Shown piece by piece: positions 42,623 to 52,191 of a DNA stretch of 64,000 nucleotides. The translations under genes were made by a program, and so were the position numbers. Positions within the stretch are counted from its first letter, which is position 1, and each line of letters opens with the position of its first letter. Origin of the DNA: Mucilaginibacter sp. UR6-11. Lineage in GTDB: Bacteria > Bacteroidota > Bacteroidia > Sphingobacteriales > Sphingobacteriaceae. The notes under the pieces were generated by a model. It made no database searches, was not told the DNA's origin, and saw only the letters and a program-made list of their open reading frames with translations. Where the stretch lies: NCBI RefSeq assembly GCF_020880695.1, contig NZ_JAJIWO010000010.1, forward strand, positions 90,551-154,550, written 5' to 3'.

Positions 42623-45232
42623 TTGGCAAAAGACGCTACCAAAGAAACTCCCTTAATGCAGCAGTATAATACCATTAAGGCTAAGTACCCTGGTGCTTTG
42701 CTGCTGTTTCGCGTAGGCGACTTTTACGAAACCTTTGGTGAGGATGCCATCAAAGCCGCCGGTATTTTGGGCATTACGCTTACCCGGCGCGGCAACGGTG
42801 CCGCCACGTTTATTGAGCTGGCCGGTTTCCCGCACCATTCGCTCGACACTTATTTGCCAAAACTGGTACGTGCGGGTCAGCGGGTAGCAATATGCGATCA
42901 GCTGGAAGACCCGAAGGCCACCAAATCTATTGTGAAGCGCGGCGTTACCGAACTGGTAACCCCCGGGGTGGCAACCAATGATAACATCCTTAATCAAAAA
43001 AGTAATAATTACCTGGCATCGCTGTATTTTGAGAAAAACAGCCTGGGTATTGCGCTGATTGATATCTCAACCGGCGAGTTTCTGACCGCGCAGGGCAACA
43101 GCGACTATATCGATAAACTGTTGCAGGGTTTTAACCCGAGCGAGGTGATCTACCAAAAAAGCAAGCAAACCGAGTTTAAAGAAAGCTACTCCGATCGGTA
43201 TTACACTTATACGCTTGATGAATGGCCCTATAGCGGCGACTATGCGCACGAAACCCTGTTGAAGCACTTTGGTGTAAAGTCGTTAAAAGGGTTCGGCATA
43301 GAGAAGCTGAACCTGGGTATTGTGGCTGCAGGCGTGGCGCTGCATTACTTAAATGAAACCGAGCACCGTAACCTGCAGCATATATCGGCCATAAGCCGGA
43401 TTGAAGAGGACAGGTACTTATGGCTTGATAGGTACAGCGTCCGCAATTTAGAGCTGATAGGCTCGGCAAATGAAAATGCGCATACCCTGGTTGAGGTGCT
43501 TGATCATACCTGCTCGCCAATGGGGGCAAGATTATTGCGCCGCTGGATAGTAATGCCCCTAAAAGAGCTTAAACCTATTAACGACAGGCTGGGCGTAGTT
43601 GAATACCTGATAGGTGAGGAGGAGCTGCGCGAGGAACTGCAACAACATATCCGGCAAATTGGCGACCTGGAAAGGCTGATATCCAAGATAGGCCTGCAAA
43701 AAGCGAATCCGAGAGAGGTTTGCCAGCTTAAAAAAGCGTTATTGGCCATTGAGTCAATCAAGAAACTATGCGAGCATTCTATAAGCCCGCCACTAAAAGC
43801 TATAGGCGAACAGCTAAATCCATGCGCTACCATTTCTGAGAAGATAGCCAGGGAGCTCAATCCCGAGCCACCGATAATGCTGGTAAAAGGCTCGGTGATG
43901 AGCGACGGTGTAAACGAAGAACTTGACCGTCTGCGTAAAATAGCTTTCGGCGGCAAAGGCTATCTGCTGGAGATACAGAAACGCGAAGCCGAAAGCACCG
44001 GGATACCGTCTTTAAAAGTATCGTTTAATAATGTGTTTGGCTACTACCTGGAGGTGACCCACAGTCACCGCGAAAAGGTACCTGCGGATTGGATCCGTAA
44101 GCAAACACTGGTGAATGCCGAGCGCTACATTACCCCCGAGCTAAAAGAATATGAAGAACAAATATTAGGCGCCGAAGAGAAAATCCTGACGCTTGAAACC
44201 AAACTATACAATGACCTGCTCTATGCATTAGCCGAATATATAAAACCTATCCAGCTCAATGCCCAGCTGATTGCAAGACTGGATGTATTGTTAAATTTTG
44301 CCACCATAGCGATCAAAAACTATTACGTTAAACCCCAGATCAATGAGAGCAGGGTTATTGATATTAAAGGCGGCCGCCACCCGGTAATTGAAAAGACTTT
44401 GCCGCAGGGCGAAGAGTACATAACCAATGATGTTTTCCTGGATTCAGAAACCCAGCAGATCATTATCATCACCGGGCCAAACATGGCCGGTAAGTCGGCT
44501 TTGCTAAGGCAAACCGGACTTATCGTACTGATGGCGCAAATGGGGTGCTTTGTGCCCGCAAAATCAGCGTCGTTAGGCCTGGTAGATAAGATCTTTACCA
44601 GGGTAGGCGCATCTGATAATTTATCATCTGGCGAGTCGACTTTTATGGTCGAGATGAATGAGACGGCAAGTATCCTCAACAACTTATCAGACAGAAGCCT
44701 GATCCTGCTGGATGAGATTGGCCGGGGCACATCTACCTATGACGGTATCTCCATTGCCTGGTCAATAGCCGAGTATTTGCACAACCATCCGACGGCCAAA
44801 GCAAAAACTTTATTTGCTACGCATTACCATGAGTTAAATGAGCTGAGCAGTAGTTTTAGCCGCATTAAAAATTTCAATGTAACGGTTAAAGAGATCGGAC
44901 ACCAGATCATTTTCCTGCGTAAGCTGGTGCCGGGCGGCAGTGAGCATAGTTTTGGTATACACGTGGCTAAATTGGCGGGCATGCCGCAGAAAGTTCTGTC
45001 GCGCGCCAACGAGATCCTGAAGAAGCTTGAAAACGAGCGTACCGGCGGCGAACATATCAAAGAAAGTATCCGCAAAATACAAAAACAGGCTGTGCAAATG
45101 CAAATGTTCAGCATAGATGATCCGGTACTTGTAAAGATCCGCGACACGCTAAATAACCTCGATGTAAATACACTTACACCGGTTGAAGCCCTGATGAAAC
45201 TGGACGAGATCCAGCGGGTAATAAAAGGGTAG
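42623..45232 (+). CDS. mutS: DNA mismatch repair protein MutS
   Basis: Mismatch recognition ATPase of 869 residues. The mispair-binding FxE motif is in FRVGDFYETFGEDA near residue 40. The C-terminal ATPase has Walker A ITGPNMAGKSALLRQ, LSSGESTFMVEM, Walker B SLILLDEIGRGTSTYDG and the ATHYHEL switch. Length is usual. The start is TTG at 42623, giving AKDATKETPLMQQYN, which matches related MutS N-termini better than the internal ATG at codon 12. It is a single-gene unit after a 512-base gap. Confidence 0.97.
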   Translation: MAKDATKETPLMQQYNTIKAKYPGALLLFRVGDFYETFGEDAIKAAGILGITLTRRGNGAATFIELAGFPHHSLDTYLPKLVRAGQRVAICDQLEDPKATKSIVKRGVTELVTPGVATNDNILNQKSNNYLASLYFEKNSLGIALIDISTGEFLTAQGNSDYIDKLLQGFNPSEVIYQKSKQTEFKESYSDRYYTYTLDEWPYSGDYAHETLLKHFGVKSLKGFGIEKLNLGIVAAGVALHYLNETEHRNLQHISAISRIEEDRYLWLDRYSVRNLELIGSANENAHTLVEVLDHTCSPMGARLLRRWIVMPLKELKPINDRLGVVEYLIGEEELREELQQHIRQIGDLERLISKIGLQKANPREVCQLKKALLAIESIKKLCEHSISPPLKAIGEQLNPCATISEKIARELNPEPPIMLVKGSVMSDGVNEELDRLRKIAFGGKGYLLEIQKREAESTGIPSLKVSFNNVFGYYLEVTHSHREKVPADWIRKQTLVNAERYITPELKEYEEQILGAEEKILTLETKLYNDLLYALAEYIKPIQLNAQLIARLDVLLNFATIAIKNYYVKPQINESRVIDIKGGRHPVIEKTLPQGEEYITNDVFLDSETQQIIIITGPNMAGKSALLRQTGLIVLMAQMGCFVPAKSASLGLVDKIFTRVGASDNLSSGESTFMVEMNETASILNNLSDRSLILLDEIGRGTSTYDGISIAWSIAEYLHNHPTAKAKTLFATHYHELNELSSSFSRIKNFNVTVKEIGHQIIFLRKLVPGGSEHSFGIHVAKLAGMPQKVLSRANEILKKLENERTGGEHIKESIRKIQKQAVQMQMFSIDDPVLVKIRDTLNNLDVNTLTPVEALMKLDEIQRVIKG

Positions 45233-45280
45233 TTATTTCGGATTCCGGATGTTCAATTTCGGATTTGGTTGATTTGTAGC

Positions 45281-45298
45281 GACGCAATGCGTTGCGTC
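45281..45298. repeat. REP-like palindrome GACGCAA-TGCG-TTGCGTC
   Basis: A perfect 7-bp inverted repeat with a four-base loop lies between mutS and the NlpC/P60 lipoprotein gene, flanked by GTAGC and TGCC. It resembles dispersed palindromes in related genomes. Seen directly; family from memory. Confidence 0.5.
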
Positions 45299-45370
45299 TG
45301 CCGGTACAAGGTGTTGATATGTTTAAAACATCACCAATCGCCGACCGTCATTTCCAATTACTTTTATGGT

Positions 45371-45928
45371 ATGAAATTGAATCGCCATATCTTATTGCTT
45401 TGCGCTGTAGTTATGCTATCGGCCTGCCATAGCAAAAAGGCCGTGCTAAAAGGCGAGCCCGGCGAAATTGTAACGCCGCAGGCAAGCATTGCTGATAAGT
45501 ACGCCCAACTAATGGGTGTTGATAAAAACGCCATTACTAACGGCCGCCTGTATAATTTCATTGAGTTATGGGCCGGTACTCCTTATAAATTTGGAGGGTT
45601 GGATAAAGACGGGGTAGATTGCTCGGGCCTCGCTTTGTTGCTTGAACAGCAGGTTTACGGCATCAACCTGCCCCGCATCACCTATCAGCAGGTTGCCGTT
45701 ATAAAACGTAAATATGAAGACGAACTGAAGGAAGGCGACCTGGTGTTTTTTGATTTTGACGGAAAACAGTTTAGCCACGTAGGGGTATACCTTCAAAATG
45801 GTTATATCGTACATGCAAGTTCAACCAAAGGGGTAGTGGTGGTTCCGTTGCATGGCGCTATGTATAAATATTTTTCGCGCGCGGGTTCAATTATCGATAC
45901 CGCAGTTGTATCAGCGGCCCGTAATTAA
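45371..45928 (+). CDS. NlpC/P60 (C40) peptidase lipoprotein
   Basis: A lipid-anchored cell-wall endopeptidase of 185 residues. Signal and lipobox MKLNRHILLLCAVVMLSAC place it in the periplasm or outer membrane. The C40 domain has Cys in GVDCSGLALLL, His in FSHVGVYLQNG and the HASSTKG strand, with the AGTPYKFGGLDK entry. The upstream frame to 45269 adds 34 residues without signal logic, so the start at ATG 45371 is preferred. Single-gene unit. Confidence 0.9.
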   Translation: MKLNRHILLLCAVVMLSACHSKKAVLKGEPGEIVTPQASIADKYAQLMGVDKNAITNGRLYNFIELWAGTPYKFGGLDKDGVDCSGLALLLEQQVYGINLPRITYQQVAVIKRKYEDELKEGDLVFFDFDGKQFSHVGVYLQNGYIVHASSTKGVVVVPLHGAMYKYFSRAGSIIDTAVVSAARN

Positions 45929-46024
45929 TTGATTTCTTTTTTGTAGATATTTCCGCGAAGTCCTTTTTTTCATTCTCCCCGTCATTTATAGTCTATAGCT
46001 AAATATAATTCATATTTTTGTAAT

Positions 46025-46141
46025 ATGTCAAAGCAAGACTATTCCTTCTGGACTAAATACAAAAAATTTGCGGGTACCGAAATACTGCTGTATGTAATAA
46101 TGGTGCTTGGGATAATTTTAGGTATCTGGATTTTTAGTTAA
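46025..46141 (+). CDS. Small 38-residue membrane protein candidate
   Basis: ATG at 46025 to TAA at 46141 encodes MSKQDYSFWTKYKKFAGTEI followed by a single hydrophobic helix (LLYVIMVLGIILGIWIFS). A TATTTTTG box (exact TAnnTTTG) lies at 46013-46020. The composition of a charged start plus one membrane helix suggests a real small gene. No family is recognised. It is convergent with the DUF3857 gene, whose stop is adjacent. Confidence 0.55.
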   Translation: MSKQDYSFWTKYKKFAGTEILLYVIMVLGIILGIWIFS

Positions 46142-48049
46142 TCAATTTTTAACCAGCGTTACGCTATAATTGTCGGCATTTACTACCTTTTCATAAAAGT
46201 CCACAAAGTTCTGATAGCTATCTTTACCATAGGTACCATCTACCAGTTGCAATTTGCGGTTATAAGATAATTTATCATCCCTTAATTCCATTTTAGCTAC
46301 GTAGCTGCCAAACGGATTAGTGATATTAACATTAAGCGGAATTTTCTCTAAATGGTAGCCTTTAGGAATAGTATAGGTTATATTGTCCTCATCAGTATAG
46401 CCTTCATTAATGTAAAAATCGGTTTGCCGGTTGCGTATTTCTTTAGGTATCCGGGTATTACGGTTTGCAGCATTGATCAGGAAATATATTTTATTAGCAT
46501 TGTTTGATGCATAATCGCGGGCAGTTAATTTCAAATATTCGGTAGTTGCAGGTTGTATGCTTTTATCCTGTTTAAAATTAAATTTTTCAATATCCAGGTT
46601 GTTTATAGGATAAACATTATTCAATTCTTTGATCTGCTCGGTTTCCGAACTGTTGATTAATGATTCCCTGTTATTGTATTGTACGCCCTTAAAAACGGTT
46701 TCCATTTCGCCTGATAAAACACCTGCCTCAGTTATCAGAAAGTTAGCTTTACGGCTTTGAATGTTAGTTTGCGTGCTGTACTTTGGCGTATGCAATAAAA
46801 TACCTCCGTTTGGGGTGCAGGCCAACACAACACGGTCATCCGTAAAATCGCCTAAAAAGCCAAAAGGTATTTTTTGATTGGTACACTCAAGCCAGGTGGT
46901 GTCATTTTTAAATGGCAGGCATAAAATAACGTGATTGCCCTGGTCCATACTGGCAAAGTCATCCAGCATGCTTACCTTATTACCGCCGGCTTCCACAATG
47001 CAATAGTATGAGTCTATATTTGCCACTTTAAGCAGGGCCTGCGTATAATTAACCAGCGCTTTACAATCGCCATAGCTTAATTTATCAACCTCAGCAGCTT
47101 TAAAAGGCTGGAAGCCACCAATACCTACCTGAACACTGATATAGTGCGTTTTTTGCTGCATGTACCCGTAAATCTTGCGGGCCTTTTCTTTCGGATCGGT
47201 AATGTCTTTTGTAAGCATTTTAACATAGGCTACCGTTTGCTCAGGCAATTGATCGCGGTTTACCAATAGATTGTCATACTCCCATTTACCCAAATCTCTC
47301 CAGTTCGTGAATGATCCGTTTATGCCCTCGTAGCTAAATTTTTCGGGCGCTATTTTAACAGAGCTGGTATAGCTGTATGGATTTGGACTGTAAGGTTCTT
47401 CTTTTACTGCTTTAACGTTATCGAGGTGCCAGGTATATGTTTTTGTTGAACCTGCATTTGCGATAACTGATTTTTCGGGCAGATTTGATTCTTTATAGCG
47501 GATATTAAAGTCCGGTTTACAAATAAACGTAAATGAGCTTTTTTCAATCGCCATGTTGTTATACCGGTTGGGCCGCCAATCCTGAAAATCGAGCGATTGT
47601 TTTGACCTGGTTTCATACTCATAGGCTATGGTATACGGGTAATCAGTAACAGAGGGGATATAATGCTCAATCCTCGAATCTTCAAATAACGAGAAATTAT
47701 TGGCGGCGCTAACATCGGCAAAGTCCTTTTCAGAAAATTTGCTGATCTTTTTACCATAGGCATCGTAAACAACGCCCTTAACAGATTTTATGCTGATGTT
47801 TTTATTATGCCAGATGGCGATGTGTGCCAGGTCATTTCCATTTTTATTAAGAACGGTGATTGCCTTTTTAACAGTGGTAACAACGTTGTCCAAAGCCTTT
47901 ACTTCAACGGTTTCTTCGCTATTGCGTACCACGGCACTGGCGTAGGGTAGCAGATTTTTAGGGATCAAACTGGCGTCGTAAGCTTCCTGGGCTATGGTTG
48001 CACCACCCGTTATCATCAGTAGTATTAAAGTTATAAATAATGATCTCAT
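46142..48049 (-). CDS. DUF3857/transglutaminase-like exported protein (active-site Cys kept)
   Basis: A 635-residue secreted protein with signal peptide (MRSLFITLILLMITGGATIA). Residues about 40-230 form DUF3857; about 270-400 is a transglutaminase-like domain with Cys in LSYGDCKALVNYTQALLK and His in QGNHVILCLPF; the acidic residue is Glu in WLECT rather than the usual Asp. A C-terminal DUF2569-like/DUF3858 beta region follows. Substrate unknown. It overlaps the next gene upstream by four bases, in a run of three DUF3857 genes. Confidence 0.87.
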   Translation of the reverse strand: MRSLFITLILLMITGGATIAQEAYDASLIPKNLLPYASAVVRNSEETVEVKALDNVVTTVKKAITVLNKNGNDLAHIAIWHNKNISIKSVKGVVYDAYGKKISKFSEKDFADVSAANNFSLFEDSRIEHYIPSVTDYPYTIAYEYETRSKQSLDFQDWRPNRYNNMAIEKSSFTFICKPDFNIRYKESNLPEKSVIANAGSTKTYTWHLDNVKAVKEEPYSPNPYSYTSSVKIAPEKFSYEGINGSFTNWRDLGKWEYDNLLVNRDQLPEQTVAYVKMLTKDITDPKEKARKIYGYMQQKTHYISVQVGIGGFQPFKAAEVDKLSYGDCKALVNYTQALLKVANIDSYYCIVEAGGNKVSMLDDFASMDQGNHVILCLPFKNDTTWLECTNQKIPFGFLGDFTDDRVVLACTPNGGILLHTPKYSTQTNIQSRKANFLITEAGVLSGEMETVFKGVQYNNRESLINSSETEQIKELNNVYPINNLDIEKFNFKQDKSIQPATTEYLKLTARDYASNNANKIYFLINAANRNTRIPKEIRNRQTDFYINEGYTDEDNITYTIPKGYHLEKIPLNVNITNPFGSYVAKMELRDDKLSYNRKLQLVDGTYGKDSYQNFVDFYEKVVNADNYSVTLVKN

Positions 48050-50010
48050 ATTTTTTTCCTGAACACCATTTCGGTTTTCTCTGCCAAAATTATTTTATTG
48101 TAAAGCTCTTTCAGTGATGCATATTCTTCAGACTTATAAACTGATTTTTTTAACGACATTACATGCGAAAAAGTAAATGATTTTTCGCCCGGGATATACC
48201 TGGTTACAAAGTTTCCGCCCTCGTCCGGTAAACTCACAGCAATGTCTTCGGGTGGATTTTCAACCGTATATTTCTCGGGCAATTGTACTTGCAGGATGTA
48301 TTTGGTTTCAGACGGCATCCCCCAGTCAACCGGGTAAATACGATCGGCCAGTTTAAAAGGGTTGGTAGTTATTTTATTAAACAGGTAAGGGCTAAAAGCA
48401 AACCGGTTATCATTTGAGTTTTCCAAACCATCAATTTCTACCTCGTAAGTTTCAGACAAAGGTAAATTCAGGCTATCCAAATTTGATATGTTTGATTTGA
48501 TGATTTTAACATGGGTTAATACCTGGTCAAGATTTTCTACATACTCATCAACGGTGTTGAATTTTTTAATAACCTTGCGCATGCTGTAGGCGGCATACCC
48601 TTTAAAATAATTGGTAAACGTACCCTTTAGCTTCCCGTTATCCTGCAGCGTAAGATTAAGGGTATAGGTAGTGTTTTCATTTTGTGACGGGTTAATATCT
48701 ATCCAGTAAGATGGTTTATCTAAACTAAAAACACGCCCCTGGTCATTAAGGCAACGTAAAGGCAACATGCCAAAACCAAGCTGAGGGTCCGTCGCATCCA
48801 ATAAATAGGTTTTATCGCCGATATCGGCTTTAGCTATCACATAGTTAAAATCTGTTATTACAGGATAGACTTTATTAAGCACCCCATGATCACGGGTAGA
48901 AATTAATACAGCGTCTGCATTAACACCCGCCGCCTTTAAAGCCGCAACCAGGGCAAGGTTAATATCACCGGCACTGCCCACATGCTTATCCAGCGCCTTG
49001 CGTATATCGGCGCTGCCTGTTGCCGGGGCTTCATTCCACTTCATGTTTTTTTGAAGATAGACGTAAACAGCCCGGGCTTTATCCAAATCAGTTGTTTTAC
49101 CGGCAATGGCGGCTGCAATCCTGTCTTTTAAATAGGATCTTGGTTTTAGCTGATCGGCAAAATAGTCGTCATTTTTAAGCCGTTTATCAATGTCGCTCCA
49201 TTGGTCGGCTACCTTATGCACGCCGTCGGTATTAGGATTAATAAACTCGGCCAGGTCAAAATATAAAGCCGATGTAAAGTTTTTTGGGGCTGTCATATAA
49301 TCTTCCCGCACAAATGCCGGAATATTGTCCATTGATACACCTGTAAACCTGCAGTCATAACGTTTGTCGCCCAGCGGAAAATATTTAGGCAAAACACTTG
49401 AAACACTTTTAGTTGGATTTAATGCCCCCCTTATCGAAATGTTATAGGTTAAAAAAACGGGTATGCGCGACTGGAACTCTGAATGTACCTTAGGTAAATC
49501 AGTTTCAAAGCGCCAGCTATGAAAGCTGTCAAAGTAAGGCGACGTTATGGTATAGGTATATTCAATTTCGCAACCCGGTTTTAAACTGGGCATTGCAAAT
49601 TTAATAGTGCTTTGGTATTTGTTTTCCTGTACGCGAAAAATTTTATCCCCTGTCAGTTTTTCTCTTACCCATTTGCCATTATTGTCTTTATAATTAGTTG
49701 AACCGCTTAGGGCAAATATCGTTTCGGCTCCGTAAATGGGTATTTCTACGGTTCCGAATTTAAATCCTTCTTCGTCAAGGATCTTTATCGATGTGCGATA
49801 ATAATAGTACATCCTGATGCCCCCGTCGCCGGTATACTGTACACTGGCGCTTCCATATTCGCCTATCATAAATGCGTGGGCAGAGGGATCTCCGGGATAA
49901 TGGGTCATCTCCGTGTTAATGTGCACTTGCTTATTTTGGGCGGTATCCTGCGCTTTAGCGGCAAATAGGACAGCTAATGAACATAAACCTGCAAGTAAAA
50001 GTCTTCTCAT
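48046..50010 (-). CDS. DUF3857 protein with degenerate transglutaminase domain
   Basis: A 654-residue exported protein with signal peptide (MRRLLLAGLCSLAVLFAAKA). DUF3857 occupies about residues 40-260. The transglutaminase-like region that in the neighbour reads YGDCKALVNY here reads SAGDINLALVAALKAAGV, so the catalytic Cys is Ile, and the His position (FNYVIAKADI) is Tyr. It is therefore probably not catalytic. It is about half identical to the next upstream gene by eye. Overlaps the 635-residue gene by four bases. Confidence 0.85.
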   Translation of the reverse strand: MRRLLLAGLCSLAVLFAAKAQDTAQNKQVHINTEMTHYPGDPSAHAFMIGEYGSASVQYTGDGGIRMYYYYRTSIKILDEEGFKFGTVEIPIYGAETIFALSGSTNYKDNNGKWVREKLTGDKIFRVQENKYQSTIKFAMPSLKPGCEIEYTYTITSPYFDSFHSWRFETDLPKVHSEFQSRIPVFLTYNISIRGALNPTKSVSSVLPKYFPLGDKRYDCRFTGVSMDNIPAFVREDYMTAPKNFTSALYFDLAEFINPNTDGVHKVADQWSDIDKRLKNDDYFADQLKPRSYLKDRIAAAIAGKTTDLDKARAVYVYLQKNMKWNEAPATGSADIRKALDKHVGSAGDINLALVAALKAAGVNADAVLISTRDHGVLNKVYPVITDFNYVIAKADIGDKTYLLDATDPQLGFGMLPLRCLNDQGRVFSLDKPSYWIDINPSQNENTTYTLNLTLQDNGKLKGTFTNYFKGYAAYSMRKVIKKFNTVDEYVENLDQVLTHVKIIKSNISNLDSLNLPLSETYEVEIDGLENSNDNRFAFSPYLFNKITTNPFKLADRIYPVDWGMPSETKYILQVQLPEKYTVENPPEDIAVSLPDEGGNFVTRYIPGEKSFTFSHVMSLKKSVYKSEEYASLKELYNKIILAEKTEMVFRKKI

Positions 50011-50083
50011 ATAGTAAAATTTAGGTGATGTAAATTAAACTTTTTTCACAGATATATAAAATTAGCAGTGCCACAATCAACAA

Positions 50084-52066
50084 TTATTTTTTTGCAAACA
50101 CCATCTCGGTTTTTTCGGACAAAATTATTTTGTTATATAACTCTTTCAGGTAAGAATATTCGCCTGAAGTGTATATTGATTTTTTAAATGAGATAACGTG
50201 CGAAAAAGTAAACGAGTTGTTGCCCGGTTCACAACTCACTACAAAACTACCCCCGCTATCAGGCAGGCCAATTAAAACTGGCTGGGGTGGGTTTTCAATA
50301 ACCCAGCCATCCGGGAGCTGCATATTTAAAATAAACCTGGTTTCAGAAGGCATGCCCCAGTCAACCGGGAAAGACCGCTCATCAAGTTTAAAGGGGTTTT
50401 TTACTATCCTGTCAAACAAATAAGGATTAAAACTTAACTTACTGTGGTTAAGGTTGTCATAAAGGTCCATTTCAATTTCATAGTTCTCTGATACCCCAAG
50501 GTTTAGACTATCTAAATTGTATATGTTTGATTTAAGTATTTTTACTTTGGTTAATTTATCATCCAGGTTTTCTATATACTCATCAACAGAATTGAATTTT
50601 TTGATGGCCGTACGCAGCTGATAGGCTGCATATCCTTTTGAGTGTATAACCAGGCTGCCTTTAAGTTTGCCGTTTTCCTGTAAAGTAAGGTTCAATAAAT
50701 ACGTCCGGTTGTCGTTTTGCGCGGTCGTGATATCTGTCCAGTAAGATGGTTTAGTTAAGCTTATCACCCGCCCCTGGTCGTTAAGACAACGCAAGGGTAA
50801 CATTCCGAATGCTAACAGTGGATCGGTAGCATCCAATAAATAACTTTTGCCGTCGATATTTACTTTAGCTATTACATAGTTAAACTCCGTAATAACCGGA
50901 TATAGCTTATTGATCACCCCATTCTCGCGGGTTGATAATAGCACCACTTCGGTATTTAACCCGGCGGCATTGAGGGCAGATACCAGCGACAGGTTAACCT
51001 CGCCGACATTACCGGAATGAGTATCAAGCGCCTTGCGTAAACCGGTGTAACTTGTAAATGAATAATACCCGTTCCATTTTATTGTTTTCTGCAGATAAGT
51101 GTACACTGCCTTAGCTTTATCCAGATCATTTGTCAGGCCGGCAATTACCGGCAGTATCCGGTCTTTCAGCAGATCTTTTCTTTTTATCTGGCCGCCAAAA
51201 TTATCATCATGCTTAAGCTGGTAATCCACATCGGCCCATTGCTTCGCGATTTTAGTGTGACCACCGGTGTAAGGATCTGTATAATCAGATAACTCAAAAT
51301 ACACAGCTGATAAAAAGTTTTTTGGCGCCGTCATAAAATCTTCCTCAATAAAAGCCGGGATACTGTCAATCCCAAAAGTTAAATGAGAACAATCACTTTT
51401 AGCCCCATGACTTGCAAAACATTCTTTTTCCAGTTCAGATTTATTGGTGGTTAATTTTAAAGCTCCCCTTAGGGAAACATTATAGTTCCAAAAGCCGGGT
51501 ATGTAGGCCTCGTATTGGGAATGAATTTTAGGGATGTCGCTTTGAAACTGCCAGCTTTGAAAATCTTCAAAATAAGGGGTGACCTTGATATATGAATATT
51601 CAATAATGCAGCCCTTTCTTAAACCGGGCATGGCAAATTTTGTGGTGCGCCTGTTTTTATTTTCCCGTACTTCATACACCTTGGCAGGCTCCAACTGCTC
51701 GGTTTTATATATTCCATTATTATCTTTGTAAACGGTTTGACCTGTTACATCAGATATACTTTCACTGGTTTGATCATTATTATAAAGCGGTATTTCTATC
51801 GTCCCCTTATCAAAGGCAGTTTCGTCAAGTATTTTTATTTTAACATGATACTGATAAATTAATCTAACCCGTTCACCTTCGTCATTAACAATGTCCAGTT
51901 TCGAGCTGCCATGCTCATTTAAAACAACAGCGTGTGCCGATGGATCGCCGGCGTATTTAGTCATTTCACGTTCCTCTTGGGTGGTGCTGTTGGCTTTAAA
52001 ATCCTGCGCGTTAACAGTTAAAAATACGCCCGAAACCAGTAAAAGGAATAGTAAAGCTTTCTTCAT
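50084..52066 (-). CDS. DUF3857 protein with degenerate transglutaminase domain (paralogue)
   Basis: A 660-residue exported protein, signal peptide MKKALLFLLLVSGVFLTVNA. Same architecture as its neighbour and matching it throughout (for instance LRCLNDQGRV, PVDWGMPSET, VVLLSTRENGVINKLYPVIT). The catalytic region reads NVGEVNLSLVSALNAAGL, with Val in the Cys position and Tyr for His (FNYVIAKVNI). I place the start at 52066; the open frame runs 52 codons further into AT-rich sequence. Probably a tandem duplicate of the gene at 48046. First gene of the three-gene unit, 73 bases from the second. Confidence 0.85.
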   Translation of the reverse strand: MKKALLFLLLVSGVFLTVNAQDFKANSTTQEEREMTKYAGDPSAHAVVLNEHGSSKLDIVNDEGERVRLIYQYHVKIKILDETAFDKGTIEIPLYNNDQTSESISDVTGQTVYKDNNGIYKTEQLEPAKVYEVRENKNRRTTKFAMPGLRKGCIIEYSYIKVTPYFEDFQSWQFQSDIPKIHSQYEAYIPGFWNYNVSLRGALKLTTNKSELEKECFASHGAKSDCSHLTFGIDSIPAFIEEDFMTAPKNFLSAVYFELSDYTDPYTGGHTKIAKQWADVDYQLKHDDNFGGQIKRKDLLKDRILPVIAGLTNDLDKAKAVYTYLQKTIKWNGYYSFTSYTGLRKALDTHSGNVGEVNLSLVSALNAAGLNTEVVLLSTRENGVINKLYPVITEFNYVIAKVNIDGKSYLLDATDPLLAFGMLPLRCLNDQGRVISLTKPSYWTDITTAQNDNRTYLLNLTLQENGKLKGSLVIHSKGYAAYQLRTAIKKFNSVDEYIENLDDKLTKVKILKSNIYNLDSLNLGVSENYEIEMDLYDNLNHSKLSFNPYLFDRIVKNPFKLDERSFPVDWGMPSETRFILNMQLPDGWVIENPPQPVLIGLPDSGGSFVVSCEPGNNSFTFSHVISFKKSIYTSGEYSYLKELYNKIILSEKTEMVFAKK

Positions 52067-52191
52067 ATAATGATAAAAATTTAGTGGCGTTAAGGTAATA
52101 TATTTAATACGGATATTAAATATATTCAAATAGTTTACGGTGCTGATTTTTTTTAAGACTTTTGCAACCTGAATTGTACTGATTCCATAAT

